A stretch of DNA of 64,000 nt from Bradyrhizobium sp. KBS0727 (GCF_005937885.2 NZ_CP042176.1:4335501-4399500), one strand, 5' to 3'. Positions 42,851 through 51,720 are shown, counted from the stretch's first letter. Program-made: numbers and translations. Notes: generated by a model not told the origin, from the sequence alone.

Positions 42851-43624
42851 TCAGCCTTTGAGCGCCTTCAGAATGGTCGCGGCGGCCCTGAAATCCACCA
42901 GGCGAGCGGCGCGGCGGGCCGCGACTTCCTCGTCCAGGCCCCATTTTTCGATATTCCAGTCCTCATCGACATGGGCCGCGGTCCAGACCTGCTCCGCGTC
43001 CAGCACCCCGCGCAGCAGTGCCAGCGCCAGCAGCGCCGAACCGGTCAAGGTCGTCACCACATGGAGTGCTGCGACCTGCCAGGGGTCGGCCGGAAACACC
43101 GCCCGCGTCGCCTTGATCGCCTGCTCCGGTTGGGTGACATGCACGATGCCTTCAGAGAGGATGAAATGGGCGCCAAGCTGGGTCGCAGCCCAGGACAGCA
43201 CCGGGTCCCACCGCGCGGCCTCCCTTGCCACCAGCGCCTCGGGATGGCCGGCGCGGTAGAACAGCAGATCGGTGCCGAGGTATTTCGCGGCGTCCTCGGC
43301 CACCGCATCGACGCGGTCGCCGACTTCGGCGACGCTATTGGCGAAGCGCGTCAGCGGCATGGTCAGGGGATCGATGGTCTCGCTCTGCGCCTCCCATTCC
43401 GCCGCGATCGCCTCGGCAATCTCGCGGCTGGGCGCAACGACATGGCGTCCGGAAGGCGAGCGGATCCGCTTGCCGTCGAGCGTCACGGCAAAGCCGCCCT
43501 CCGCCTCGGCAACGCCTGCGGTCTTGTAAAAACGCTTGCGCTGCGGGTTACGTGTGGCGCGCCGCACCGCCTCCTCCGGATCGAGCTGAGACTGTCCGGC
43601 GACCTCGTCGAATAGTTCACGCAT
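42851..43624 (-). CDS. ATP12 family F1-ATPase assembly chaperone
   Basis: From the ATG at 43624 the protein has 257 residues. It resembles alphaproteobacterial ATP12 (the mitochondrial relative helps assemble the F1 alpha subunit): KRFYKTAGVAEAEGGFAVTLDGKRIRSPS, EWEAQSETIDPLTMPLTRFANSV and HVDEDWNIEKWGLDEEVAARRAARL. It is not next to ATP synthase genes here. The longer open frame upstream covers the divergent gene's promoter and is not expected to be translated. Confidence 0.92.
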   Translation of the reverse strand: MRELFDEVAGQSQLDPEEAVRRATRNPQRKRFYKTAGVAEAEGGFAVTLDGKRIRSPSGRHVVAPSREIAEAIAAEWEAQSETIDPLTMPLTRFANSVAEVGDRVDAVAEDAAKYLGTDLLFYRAGHPEALVAREAARWDPVLSWAATQLGAHFILSEGIVHVTQPEQAIKATRAVFPADPWQVAALHVVTTLTGSALLALALLRGVLDAEQVWTAAHVDEDWNIEKWGLDEEVAARRAARLVDFRAAATILKALKG

Positions 43625-43697
43625 GGGTTTTCGGCTTCCGGAGGAAGGTGATAATCTAGCCCTCACAATACGATATCGGTCGGTGCAAAGAAAGCTG

Positions 43698-44150
43698 ATG
43701 AGGCCGTTGAAGCGTTTTGTGATTCTTGGCCTGCTGGCCTGCCTTGGCGGCGCGCGGGCCGAGGCCGGGTTCCGGTCGCCGGAATCGCTGGTCCGCAACG
43801 TCTATGCTTATTACGGCAACGGCGCCTCGGAACTCTCCAAGGGCCTGCCGCGCGACCCCGAGACCGCACGCCAGTTCTTCGACCCAGGCCTGCGCGATGC
43901 GTGGACCGCCCCGCGCGATCCGCCCTATGATTTTCTGGTTCAAAGCCCGACCTGGAAGCTGGGTCCGGTTTCGACCGCGATCCTGCGCAAGCAATTCGAC
44001 AAGACCTATGTCGCCGTCAGCTTCGACAACCACGGCCGGGCCATCACGCTGAATTTCATCGTCGTCAACGGCCCCGACGGCTGGGTGATCTCGGACGTCG
44101 AAAGCCCGCATGACTCCCTGCGGCTGTTCCTCGACCAGTTCCGGCGCTGA
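43698..44150 (+). CDS. Exported protein of unknown function (DUF3828-like)
   Basis: The protein of 150 residues starts with a signal peptide (residues 8-20, hydrophobic, ending ARAEA). The remainder, LVRNVYAYYGNGASELSKGL, followed by FVVNGPDGWVISDV-like sequence near the end (here FIVVNGPDGWVISDVESP), is similar to DUF3828/NTF2-like small periplasmic proteins. The start at 43698 is a good fit for the signal; an earlier start at 43623 is in the antisense of the ATP12 start. Confidence 0.65.
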   Translation: MRPLKRFVILGLLACLGGARAEAGFRSPESLVRNVYAYYGNGASELSKGLPRDPETARQFFDPGLRDAWTAPRDPPYDFLVQSPTWKLGPVSTAILRKQFDKTYVAVSFDNHGRAITLNFIVVNGPDGWVISDVESPHDSLRLFLDQFRR

Positions 44151-44175
44151 CGGACGAGAAGCTGTTGCGTCCGCG

Positions 44176-45369
44176 CTATTCCTCCGGCGCGTTCTCGATC
44201 GGATCGAACCGGTCGGCTTCCAGCCCGAGCAGGTTCCAGGATTGCAGCATGTGCGGCGGCAACGGCGCGGTCGCGTCGATCACGCCGCCGCGCGGATGCG
44301 GGATCACGATCCGGCGCGCCAGCAGATGCAGGCGCTTCTGCAGGCCGCCCGGCAAATCCCAGTTCTCCTTGTTGAAATATTTGGGATCACCGATAATGGC
44401 ATGATCGATATGCGCCATATGCGCGCGCAGTTGATGGGTTCGCCCGGTCACCGGCTTCAGCGACACCCAGGCGAGTTTCTGCGCCGAGGTTTCGACGACA
44501 GCGTAATAGGTCACCGCGTGGCTCGCCCCCTCGTCGCCGTGCTTGGCGATCCGCATGATGGTGTCGTCTTCGCTCTCTTCCTTTGCGAGGTAGGTCGAGA
44601 TGCGGCCCTGCTTCGGCTTCGGCACGCCGGCGACCAGCGCCCAGTAGATTTTTCGCGCCGAGCGGTGACGGAACGAGCCGGTCAAGGCCGTTGCGGCGAA
44701 GCGCGTCTTGGCGATCAGGAGACAGCCCGCGGTTTCCTTGTCGAGCCGGTGCACCAAACGCGGTTTTTGCCCCTTGGCATCGCGCATCACTTCCAGCATG
44801 TCGTCGACGTTGCGCGTGATGCCGGAGCCGCCCTGCACCGCCAGCCCTGCGGGCTTGTTCAGCACCATGACGTCGGCGTCCTCGAACAGGATCATGTCCT
44901 TGAGCGCCTGCAGCGTCTTGGTGCCGGCTTCCGAGAGCTGGCCGGCGGCCTTCGGCGTGTCGAGCTTGAGCGGCGGAATGCGAATGCTCTGCCCCTCCTC
45001 GATCCGGTCCTTGCTGTCGGCGCGCTTGCCGTTGACGCGCAACTCGCCTTTACGGACGATGCGCTGGATATGGGAGAACGACAGGCCGGGAAAACGCGCT
45101 TCGAGAAAGCGATCGACCCGCATGTTGTTCTCGTCCGCCGTCACGACGACGGTCTGGACCTTTGTCGGCAGCGGCGGCGGCTCGACGACGACCTTCTCGG
45201 GCTCCGCCACAAACGGCTTCGGCGCGCGGGGCGCAGCAGGCGGGGACCGCGGCGGCGCCTTGCCGCCGGCCCGGTGCGGGGGCCGCTCGGCCTGCGAGCC
45301 CCGATACGGACGAGCGCCCTTGGGGCGATCGCCCGCCGGGCGGAGAGGTCTCTTGACGCGACGGCTCAT
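44176..45369 (-). CDS. rluC: RluC/RluD-type 23S rRNA pseudouridine synthase
   Basis: The 397-residue enzyme has a basic Pro/Arg/Ala-rich N-terminal extension (first 70 residues), an S4 RNA-binding domain (NNMRVDRFLEARFPGLSFSH, about 80-140) and the catalytic domain with RLVHRLDKETAGCLL, whose Asp attacks the uridine. The later KPVTGRTHQLRAHMAHI is also family-specific. RluC modifies three uridines of 23S rRNA; RluD is an alternative. The start at 45369 is chosen since earlier frames cross the repeat at 45391. Confidence 0.92.
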   Translation of the reverse strand: MSRRVKRPLRPAGDRPKGARPYRGSQAERPPHRAGGKAPPRSPPAAPRAPKPFVAEPEKVVVEPPPLPTKVQTVVVTADENNMRVDRFLEARFPGLSFSHIQRIVRKGELRVNGKRADSKDRIEEGQSIRIPPLKLDTPKAAGQLSEAGTKTLQALKDMILFEDADVMVLNKPAGLAVQGGSGITRNVDDMLEVMRDAKGQKPRLVHRLDKETAGCLLIAKTRFAATALTGSFRHRSARKIYWALVAGVPKPKQGRISTYLAKEESEDDTIMRIAKHGDEGASHAVTYYAVVETSAQKLAWVSLKPVTGRTHQLRAHMAHIDHAIIGDPKYFNKENWDLPGGLQKRLHLLARRIVIPHPRGGVIDATAPLPPHMLQSWNLLGLEADRFDPIENAPEE

Positions 45370-45390
45370 GGTGGGTGCGGCTCCGGCCAA

Positions 45391-45442
45391 AGCGTTTTCG
45401 AGCGAAATGTGCAGCGGTTCGCATGAAGAAAACGCGTCAAAA
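45391..45442. repeat. Short dispersed palindromic repeat (GACGCGTTTTC type), copy 3
   Basis: AGCGTTTTCGAGCGAAATGT followed by GAAGAAAACGCGTCAAAA is the inverted form of the elements at 8593 and 26959. Here it lies upstream of rluC, between divergent genes. It could still affect the 5' end of the rluC transcript. The central AACCGGTT block is degenerate. Confidence 0.7.
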
Positions 45443-45575
45443 CTAAAGGATCTAAGCCGTTGGGTAGCCCAAATGTCGCGAATCGTCACGGTGAAATCAG
45501 TACAATTCAGCCTTGGGATCAGCCTCGGGATCGGTCATGCTGGGCCAAACAGACAGAAAACACGGGGGGCTGGAG

Positions 45576-46517
45576 ATGGCGCTGGTAAAATCGGGCTTGG
45601 CGGTGATGGCGGCGCTGGTGGCAGGCTCCGCGTGGGCGCAGCAGCCCCCGATGCCGGAGGATGTGGCCTGGAAACTGCTGGAAATCGGCCGCGTCATCGA
45701 CCCGCCCAAGACCGCCGCACTTTATGTGCCGATGCAGCAGCAGGAGCCGTATCAGGGCGTCAAGACCGAGCGGGACGTCAAATACGGCCCGGACGATCGA
45801 CACTTGCTCGACGTCTTCACGCCGGAGGCGAATTCAGCCGCGCGGCCGGTGCTGATTTTCATCCATGGCGGCGGCTTCCTCGCCGGCAACAAGCGCGGGC
45901 CCGGCAGCCCGTTCTACGACAACGTCATGCTGTGGGCGGTGAAGACCGGCTTTGTCGGCGTCAACGCCACCTACCGGCTGGCGCCGCAGTCGCCCTGGCC
46001 GGCGGGCTCCGAAGACGTCGCCGCCGTCGTCGCCTGGGTCGCCGGCCAGATCGGCGCGCGCGGCGGCGATCCTGCGCGTATCTATCTGATGGGGCATTCG
46101 GCCGGCGCGATCCATGTCGCCAATTACGTCTCGCATCCCGAATTCTACAAAGTGAAAGATGGCGGCCTCGCCGGCGCGGTGATGGTGTCGGGTCTCTATG
46201 AGCTGGGTAAGGCGCCGCTCGGCGCTGGCGAGATCGCCTACTACGGCTCCGACCCCTCGCGCTATGCCGAACGTTCCGCGTTGGCCGGCCTGCTTGCGAC
46301 GAAAACGCCGCTGATGATCGCGTCCGCCGAACTCGACCCGCCCCGCTTTGTCGAAGAGTTCGAGCTCTTGAAGCAGGCGAGTTGCAAACGGCCGAGCGGT
46401 TGCGCGCACGCGACGATGCTGCCGCAGCACAGCCACATGTCGGAAGCGTATGCGATCAACACTTCGGATACGCGGTTGACGGATGAGATATTGGCGTTTG
46501 TGAAGACGGGGAAGTAG
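45576..46517 (+). CDS. Exported alpha/beta hydrolase (esterase/carboxylesterase family)
   Basis: With the start at 45576 the protein has 313 residues and a signal peptide ending SAWAQ near residue 21. The hydrolase features are the oxyanion motif FIHGGGFLAG, the nucleophile elbow GHSAG (Ser in LMGHSAGAIH), and a late histidine in LPQHSHMSE; an aspartate is in SAELDPP. It belongs to the HSL/BD-FAE-like esterases and probably hydrolyses esters or acyl-linked compounds in the periplasm. Earlier in-frame starts at 45513 and 45537 would add residues before the signal. Confidence 0.88.
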   Translation: MALVKSGLAVMAALVAGSAWAQQPPMPEDVAWKLLEIGRVIDPPKTAALYVPMQQQEPYQGVKTERDVKYGPDDRHLLDVFTPEANSAARPVLIFIHGGGFLAGNKRGPGSPFYDNVMLWAVKTGFVGVNATYRLAPQSPWPAGSEDVAAVVAWVAGQIGARGGDPARIYLMGHSAGAIHVANYVSHPEFYKVKDGGLAGAVMVSGLYELGKAPLGAGEIAYYGSDPSRYAERSALAGLLATKTPLMIASAELDPPRFVEEFELLKQASCKRPSGCAHATMLPQHSHMSEAYAINTSDTRLTDEILAFVKTGK

Positions 46518-46557
46518 CGGCCTTCGAGGCCGGGCATGACGGAGTGGATGACAGCAG

Positions 46558-47889
46558 CTAACCGCCCCGCTCTCTTCGCAACTTCGCCCAATAATCCAGC
46601 CTTTTGCGGATCTCACGCTCGAAACCGCGGTCGGGCGGGTCGTAAAAGGTCTGTCGCCCCAGCGCTTCCGGGAAGTAATCCTGGCCGGAGAACGCGTCCG
46701 GCGCGTCGTGGTCGTATTCGTAGCCGCCGCCATAGCCTTCCTGCTTCATCAGCTTGGTCGGCGAGTTCAGAATGTGTTTCGGCGGCAGCAGCGAACCGCC
46801 CTCCTTGGCCGCGCGCATCGCCGCCCCAAACGCCTTGTAGGCGGCGTTGGATTTCGGCGCGGTAGCGAGATAGATCACGGCCTGCGCGATCGCAAGTTCG
46901 CCTTCGGGATGGCCGAGAAAATCATAGGCGTCCTTGGCGGCGTTGCAGATCACCAGCGCCTGCGGATCGGCGAGACCGATGTCCTCGACCGCCATCCGCA
47001 CCACGCGGCGCGCCAGGAACAGCGGGTCCTCGCCGGCATCCATCATGCGCGCGAGATAGTACAGCGCCGCATCGGGATCGGAGCCGCGCACCGATTTATG
47101 CAATGCCGAGATCAGGTTGTAATGTCCGTCGGCGGACTTGTCGTAGATCGGCGCCCGGCGCTGCAGGATGTCCTGCAACTGCTCGGCGTTGAACACTTCG
47201 TCCTTGCGCGCGGCACGCCAGACTTCTTCGGCGAGCGTCAAGGCGGCGCGGCCGTCGCCGTCGGCCATCCGCACCAGCACGGCGCGCGCTTCGGCATCGA
47301 GCGGCAGTTTTTTGCCCTCGACCTTTTCGGCGTGGGCGTAGAGCTGTTCGACCGCGAGCGGATCGAGCGAATGAAACACCAGCACGCGCGCCCGCGACAG
47401 CAAGGCGGCGTTGAGCTCGAACGACGGGTTTTCGGTGGTGGCGCCGACCAGCACCACGGTGCCGTCTTCCATCACGGGCAGAAACGAATCCTGCTGCGCG
47501 CGGTTGAAACGATGCACCTCGTCGACAAACAACAATGTGCCCTTGCCCATCTCGCGGCGGGCACGGGCGGCGTCGAACACCTTTTTCAGGTCGGCGACGC
47601 CGGAAAACACCGCCGAGATCTGCTCGAAATGCAGTTCGGTGGCATCCGCCAGCAGCCGCGCCACCGTGGTCTTGCCGGTGCCGGGCGGTCCCCAGAACAC
47701 CAGCGAGCCCAGCGTGCGCGTCTCCAGCATCCGCGTCAGCGCGCCGTCCGGGCCGAGGATGTGGTCCTGACCGACGACGTCGGACAGCGCCTGCGGGCGC
47801 AACCGGTCCGGCAACGGCCGCGGCGCGTCCTGCTCCATCCCCGCCGCGGCGAAGAGATTGACCGCCTCGCGGGGCTGTTTCGGGCTCAT
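46558..47889 (-). CDS. rarA: Replication-associated recombination protein A (MgsA/RarA)
   Basis: The 443-residue AAA+ ATPase acts at stalled replication forks. Motifs are RPQALSDVVGQDHIL at the N-terminus, Walker A WGPPGTGKTTVARLL, Walker B GTLLFVDEVHRFNRAQQD, sensor VLVGATTENPSFELNAALLSRA and the C-terminal KSVRGSDPDAALYYLARMMDAGEDPLFLARR of the RarA/WRNIP1 family. The start codon overlaps the stop of the protease gene upstream by four bases. Confidence 0.96.
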   Translation of the reverse strand: MSPKQPREAVNLFAAAGMEQDAPRPLPDRLRPQALSDVVGQDHILGPDGALTRMLETRTLGSLVFWGPPGTGKTTVARLLADATELHFEQISAVFSGVADLKKVFDAARARREMGKGTLLFVDEVHRFNRAQQDSFLPVMEDGTVVLVGATTENPSFELNAALLSRARVLVFHSLDPLAVEQLYAHAEKVEGKKLPLDAEARAVLVRMADGDGRAALTLAEEVWRAARKDEVFNAEQLQDILQRRAPIYDKSADGHYNLISALHKSVRGSDPDAALYYLARMMDAGEDPLFLARRVVRMAVEDIGLADPQALVICNAAKDAYDFLGHPEGELAIAQAVIYLATAPKSNAAYKAFGAAMRAAKEGGSLLPPKHILNSPTKLMKQEGYGGGYEYDHDAPDAFSGQDYFPEALGRQTFYDPPDRGFEREIRKRLDYWAKLRRERGG

Positions 47890-49289
47890 CCGCCCAGCGT
47901 CACGTTGATCTGCTGGCCGCCGCGTACCACGGTGATGCGCCAGAGCCTGGACGCCACTTTCGACGCCTTGTCGAGATCGCTGGTCTTGGTGATCTTCTGG
48001 TTGTTGACCGCGAGAATGATGTCGCCCTTCTGGAATCCGACGCTGGCGGCGGTGCCGCCATCCTCGAGATCGATCACCACGACACCTTCGGTCTGCGAAT
48101 CCAGGTGCAGCTCATCGGCGACTGCCGGCGAAATGTTGGCTACCTTGGCGCCCTGGAACGGCGAGCGCGCAGAGAGCGTGATTTCGTCACGGTTGGTATC
48201 GGGCGCGGTTTCCAGCGGCACCGTCAGTTTCACGGTCTTGCCGGCGCGCTGCACGTCGATCTGCGCGTTACCGCCCAGCGGGCGGGTGGCGAAGCGATAG
48301 TCGAACGCGTTGGGATCGTCGATCGCCTGCCCTTCGATCCCGACGATCAGGTCGGACAGTTTCAGGCCAGCACGCGCCGCCGGGCTGTTCGGCGCGACAT
48401 TGGCGACCAGGGCGCCATTCGGCAGCTTCAGCCCCAGCGTCTCGGCGATTTCAGGCGTCACCGCCTGCAGCCGGGCGCCCAGCCACGGCCGCTTCACCGC
48501 CTTGCCGCCACCCTTGGCGGAGGCGACGACGACGCGCACCATGTTGGCCGGAATGGCGAAGCCGATGCCCTGCGAGCCGCCGGAACGCGAGAAGATCGCG
48601 GTGTTGATGCCGGCGAGCTTGCCGGTCATGTCGACCAGCGCGCCGCCGGAATTGCCGGGATTGATCGCGGCATCGGTCTGGATGAAGAACTGGTAGTCGG
48701 TGATACCGACCTGCGTGCGCGCCAGCGCCGAGATGATGCCATGCGTCACGGTCTGGCCGACGCCGAACGGGTTGCCGATCGCCAGCACGACGTCGCCGAC
48801 CAGCAACTCATCCGAATTGGCGAAGTCGAGCGTCGCGAACTTCTCCTTGGTGTCTTTCAGGCGCAGCACGGCGAGATCGGTGCGGCTGTCCTTCAGCACG
48901 ATCTCGGCCTCGAACTCGCGCTTGTCGGCGAGCGAGACCTTGACCTGGTCGGCGCCTTCGATGACGTGGTTGTTGGTGACGACGAGGCCGGAGGCATCGA
49001 CCATCACGCCCGATCCGAGCGAACGCTGCATCTGCTCGGGCTGCTGGCCGGGGACGCCGAAGAAACGGCGGAAGATCGGATCGTCGAGCAGCGGGTTGCG
49101 GTTCTGCACGGTCTTGGCGGCGTAGACGTTCACCACCGCCGGCTGCACGCGCTGCACGATCGGGGCGTAGGACAGCCGCAGTTCGGCCGCCGACGCCGGA
49201 ACGCGGCGGTCCTGGGCGCTTGCGCTGCCGCCGGAAAAGGCGAGGAAAAGGCCAATGATCGCAGCGGCGAGAGGCGGGAATCGTAACAT
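47886..49289 (-). CDS. degQ: DegP/DegQ-type periplasmic serine protease
   Basis: The 467-residue protease has a signal peptide (about 25 residues, ending SASAQ), a trypsin-like domain with His108 (VVTNNHVIEG), Asp138 (SRTDLAVLRL) and Ser214 (INPGNSGGALVD), and two PDZ-like domains (around 270-350 and 385-460, with GARLQAVTPEIAETLG and GFQKGDIILAVNNQKI). HtrA proteases degrade misfolded periplasmic proteins. It is first in a pair with rarA, joined by an ATGA overlap. The exact family name (degP or degQ) is not decided. Confidence 0.93.
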   Translation of the reverse strand: MLRFPPLAAAIIGLFLAFSGGSASAQDRRVPASAAELRLSYAPIVQRVQPAVVNVYAAKTVQNRNPLLDDPIFRRFFGVPGQQPEQMQRSLGSGVMVDASGLVVTNNHVIEGADQVKVSLADKREFEAEIVLKDSRTDLAVLRLKDTKEKFATLDFANSDELLVGDVVLAIGNPFGVGQTVTHGIISALARTQVGITDYQFFIQTDAAINPGNSGGALVDMTGKLAGINTAIFSRSGGSQGIGFAIPANMVRVVVASAKGGGKAVKRPWLGARLQAVTPEIAETLGLKLPNGALVANVAPNSPAARAGLKLSDLIVGIEGQAIDDPNAFDYRFATRPLGGNAQIDVQRAGKTVKLTVPLETAPDTNRDEITLSARSPFQGAKVANISPAVADELHLDSQTEGVVVIDLEDGGTAASVGFQKGDIILAVNNQKITKTSDLDKASKVASRLWRITVVRGGQQINVTLGG

Positions 49290-49384
49290 GCAAATCCTCG
49301 GCTAAAGACCGGTGGAATATAGACTTTTAGCCGCGCCAATAAAAGGGAGGTCCGGGAGCGGCACCAGCTGCTCCCGGCTTTCTT

Positions 49385-49762
49385 TCAGGCCGCCTGGCTC
49401 GGCGTTTTGATCGGATCCGGCGCTGGCGCGCAGGATAATCTTTCCTGGTGCCCCTCGCCCCAGGCGCGCAGCGTGTCGATCACCGGACGCAGGCTCTCGC
49501 CGATGTCGGACAACGTGTATTCGACCCGCGGCGGGACCTCGGCATAGACCTTGCGGATCACAAGCTTGTCATCCTCGAGCGCGCGAAGCTGCTTGGTCAG
49601 CATGCGCTGGGTAATCCCCGGCATCCGCCGCCGCAGCTCCCCGAAGCGCTGGGTGCCGGCCTGCAGGTGAAACAGAATCACGCCCTTCCACTTGCCATCG
49701 ATCAGATCGAGCGTTGCCTCGACCGCGCAACCGGGCCGATGGGCAAAATTCTTCCGTTTCAT
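49385..49762 (-). CDS. HxlR family transcriptional regulator
   Basis: The 125-residue protein is a winged-helix HxlR (MarR-like) regulator: CAVEATLDLIDGKWKGVILF, RFGELRRRMPGITQRMLTKQ, LRALEDDKLVIRKVYAEVPP and RVEYTLSDIGESLRPV. The N-terminal cysteine at residue 12 is common in HxlR proteins that sense quinones or oxidants. It is divergent from an oxidoreductase gene with a 120-base gap that contains a palindrome, an arrangement typical of local repression. Confidence 0.93.
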   Translation of the reverse strand: MKRKNFAHRPGCAVEATLDLIDGKWKGVILFHLQAGTQRFGELRRRMPGITQRMLTKQLRALEDDKLVIRKVYAEVPPRVEYTLSDIGESLRPVIDTLRAWGEGHQERLSCAPAPDPIKTPSQAA

Positions 49763-49787
49763 CGAGATTTTCTCAATAGTATACGAA

Positions 49788-49804
49788 CAGGGACTAGTTC
49801 CCTG
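49788..49804. promoter_or_regulatory. Palindrome in the divergent promoter region, candidate HxlR operator
   Basis: CAGGGACTAGTTCCCTG is an inverted repeat with six-base arms (CAGGGA/TCCCTG) around CTAGT. It lies within the 120-base gap between the HxlR gene and the oxidoreductase gene, 26 bases upstream of the regulator's start. The assignment to the HxlR protein is inference. Confidence 0.5.
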
Positions 49805-49882
49805 AATTTACAGTACTTGCCAATTTGGCGCTACCTCGACAATTACGAGGCGGGCGCAGTCGCGAGCAGATGGAGACAGGGC

Positions 49883-50896
49883 ATGAAGGCCGTCGGATAC
49901 AAAAAATCGCTCCCCATTGAGGATGCGGATTCACTGATCGATTTCGAGACTGCCAACCCGGAACCGAAGGGGCGCGACATCAGGGTCGCCGTCAAGGCGA
50001 TCTCGGCCAACCCGGTCGACTACAAGGTCCGCAAGCGCGCCGCCCCGCCCGAGGGCCAAACCAAGATTCTCGGTTACGACGCCGCCGGCGTCGTCGATGT
50101 CGTCGGCCCCGACGTCACGCTGTTCAAGCCGGGCGACGAAGTGTTCTACGCCGGCTCGATCCTGCGCCAGGGCACCAATTCGGAATTCCATCTGGTCGAC
50201 GAGCGTATCGTCGGCGCCAAGCCGAAGTCGCTGTCGTTCGCTCAGGCCGCAGCCCTGCCGCTGACCTCGATCACCGCCTGGGAATTGCTGTTCGATCGCC
50301 TCGGCGCCGTGCCCGGCAAGAGCGTCGATCCGCGCACGCTGTTGATCACCGGCGGTGCCGGCGGCGTCGGCTCGATCCTGATCCAGCTTGCGCGCCGCCT
50401 CACCGGGCTCACGGTGGTCGCGACCGCGACGCGGCCGGAATCGCAGAAATGGTGCCTCGATCTCGGCGCGCATGCCGTGATCGATCACGGCAAGCCGATG
50501 AAGGAGCAGATCGAGAAGCTGAAACTGCCGCCGGTAGCGCTGGTCGCCAGCCTCACCTTCACCGAACAGCACTACAAGGCGATCGCCGATTTCATGGCGC
50601 CGCAGGGCAAGTTCGGACTGATCGACGATCCCCCGGAATTCACCTTGAGCGCCTTCAAGGGCAAGGCCATTTCAGTGCACTGGGAATCGATGTTTACGCG
50701 CTCGTCGTTCCAGACGCCGGACATGATCGCCCAGCATAACCTGCTCAACGACGTCGCCGACCTCATCGACAAGGGTGTGCTGCGCACCACGCTGGACCAG
50801 ACGTTCGGCACCATCAACGCCGCCAATCTCAAGCGCGCGCATGCGCTGCTGGAAAGCGGCAAGTCGCGCGGCAAGATCGTGCTGGAGGGGTGGTAG
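49883..50896 (+). CDS. Zinc-type alcohol dehydrogenase/quinone oxidoreductase family protein
   Basis: The protein of 337 residues has the MDR fold: an N-terminal GroES-like part (AVKAISANPVDYKVRKRAA, ILGYDAAGVVDVVGPDV) and a Rossmann cofactor domain with LLITGGAGGVGSILIQLARRL. The ZADH/ETR3-like subfamily to which it belongs (zinc-binding dehydrogenase of the Zta1/quinone-reductase-like group) lacks the zinc ligands of true alcohol dehydrogenases. Such genes next to HxlR regulators often deal with quinones or electrophiles. The ATG at 49883 has a GGAGA site; earlier in-frame starts overlap the regulator gene. Confidence 0.92.
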   Translation: MKAVGYKKSLPIEDADSLIDFETANPEPKGRDIRVAVKAISANPVDYKVRKRAAPPEGQTKILGYDAAGVVDVVGPDVTLFKPGDEVFYAGSILRQGTNSEFHLVDERIVGAKPKSLSFAQAAALPLTSITAWELLFDRLGAVPGKSVDPRTLLITGGAGGVGSILIQLARRLTGLTVVATATRPESQKWCLDLGAHAVIDHGKPMKEQIEKLKLPPVALVASLTFTEQHYKAIADFMAPQGKFGLIDDPPEFTLSAFKGKAISVHWESMFTRSSFQTPDMIAQHNLLNDVADLIDKGVLRTTLDQTFGTINAANLKRAHALLESGKSRGKIVLEGW

Positions 50897-50901
50897 GCGC
50901 G

Positions 50902-51054
50902 GTCATTGCGAGGAGCGCAAGCGACGACTTGTCCGCCGTAGCTCAACGAGCGAAGGCGGAAGCAATCCATTCTATCCCTGCGCGGTGAACATGGATTGCT
51001 TCGCGGAGCCTGTCATCGGGCGCGCATTCGCGCGACCCGTTGGCTCGCAATGAC
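50902..51054. repeat. Short dispersed palindromic repeat (GTCATTGCG type), large copy
   Basis: The element starts GTCATTGCGAGGAGCGCAAG and ends TTGGCTCGCAATGAC. Inside are AAGCAATCCATTC and CATGGATTGCTTCGCGGAGC, as in the element at 39171, and GGGCGCGCATTCGCGCGACC, as in the element at 38124. So it combines the halves seen singly elsewhere. It lies between the oxidoreductase gene and the rplQ terminator. Confidence 0.8.
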
Positions 51055-51084
51055 GGCAACGCTGACCATCCCCAATGCCCCCAA

Positions 51085-51116
51085 CAAAAAAGCGGCGCCC
51101 GGAGGCGCCGCTTTTG
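51085..51116 (-). terminator. Rho-independent terminator of the ribosomal operon
   Basis: On the minus strand, AAGCGGCGCCTCCGGGCGCC then GCTTTTTTG forms a strong nine to ten base-pair GC hairpin followed by a run of T. It follows the rplQ stop by about 22 bases and ends the S10-spc-alpha transcript. The mirrored A run on the other side may also stop transcripts coming from the oxidoreductase gene. Confidence 0.9.
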
Positions 51117-51138
51117 AAACCTTGATCCTGCGAAAGGC

Positions 51139-51555
51139 TTACGCCACTTCAGAGGCCTTTTCCTGCACCGGGCCGGAATCGAGGCCCTTGGCGTCGACGT
51201 CGCGGTCGACGAATTCGATCACGGCCATCGGCGCGTTGTCGCCGTAGCGGAAGCCGGCCTTGATGATGCGGGTGTAGCCGCCCTGGCGGTCCTTGTAGCG
51301 GGTCGCCAGCACGTCGAACAGCTTGCGGACCTGATCGAGGTCGCGCATTTCGCTGATCGCCTGGCGGCGCATCGAGAGGCCGCCCTTCTTGCCGAGGGTG
51401 ACCAGCTTCTCCACGATCGGGCGCAATTCCTTGGCCTTCGGCAGCGTGGTGACGATCTGTTCGTGCTTGATCAGCGCGGCGCACATGTTGGCGAACATCG
51501 CCTTGCGATGTTCCGCGGTGCGGTTGAGCTTGCGATGAACCTTGCCGTGACGCAT
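51139..51555 (-). CDS. rplQ: 50S ribosomal protein L17
   Basis: The 138-residue protein starts RHGKVHRKLNRTAEHRKAMF, the conserved L17 start, and continues ALIKHEQIVTTLPKAKELRP. L17 lies at the exit-tunnel side of the 50S subunit. It is the last gene of the operon, with a terminator soon after. A 165-base gap containing a palindromic repeat separates it from rpoA, unlike the tight spacing found elsewhere in the operon. Confidence 0.98.
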   Translation of the reverse strand: MRHGKVHRKLNRTAEHRKAMFANMCAALIKHEQIVTTLPKAKELRPIVEKLVTLGKKGGLSMRRQAISEMRDLDQVRKLFDVLATRYKDRQGGYTRIIKAGFRYGDNAPMAVIEFVDRDVDAKGLDSGPVQEKASEVA

Positions 51556-51633
51556 TGGACTATTCCTTGATTTCTCTTCGTCGCGACGGTTCGTCGGACA
51601 TGTTGCTCAGGTGGGCTGCCTGCGTTCGCCCCA

Positions 51634-51715
51634 GTCATTCCGGGATGGTGCGTTAGCACCAGACCCGGAATCTCGAGATTCCGGGTTCGATGCTCGCGCA
51701 TCGCCCCGGAATGAC
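51634..51715. repeat. Palindromic repeat between rpoA and rplQ
   Basis: GTCATTCCGGGATGGTGCGT ... CCCGGAATCTCGAGATTCCGG ... CATCGCCCCGGAATGAC has a central perfect palindrome (CCGGAATCTCGAGATTCCGG) and end arms (GTCATTCCGGG/CCGGAATGAC). It starts six bases after the rpoA stop on the coding strand and is transcribed with the operon. It belongs to a different family from the other repeats in the window. Confidence 0.8.
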
Positions 51716-51720
51716 AATAA

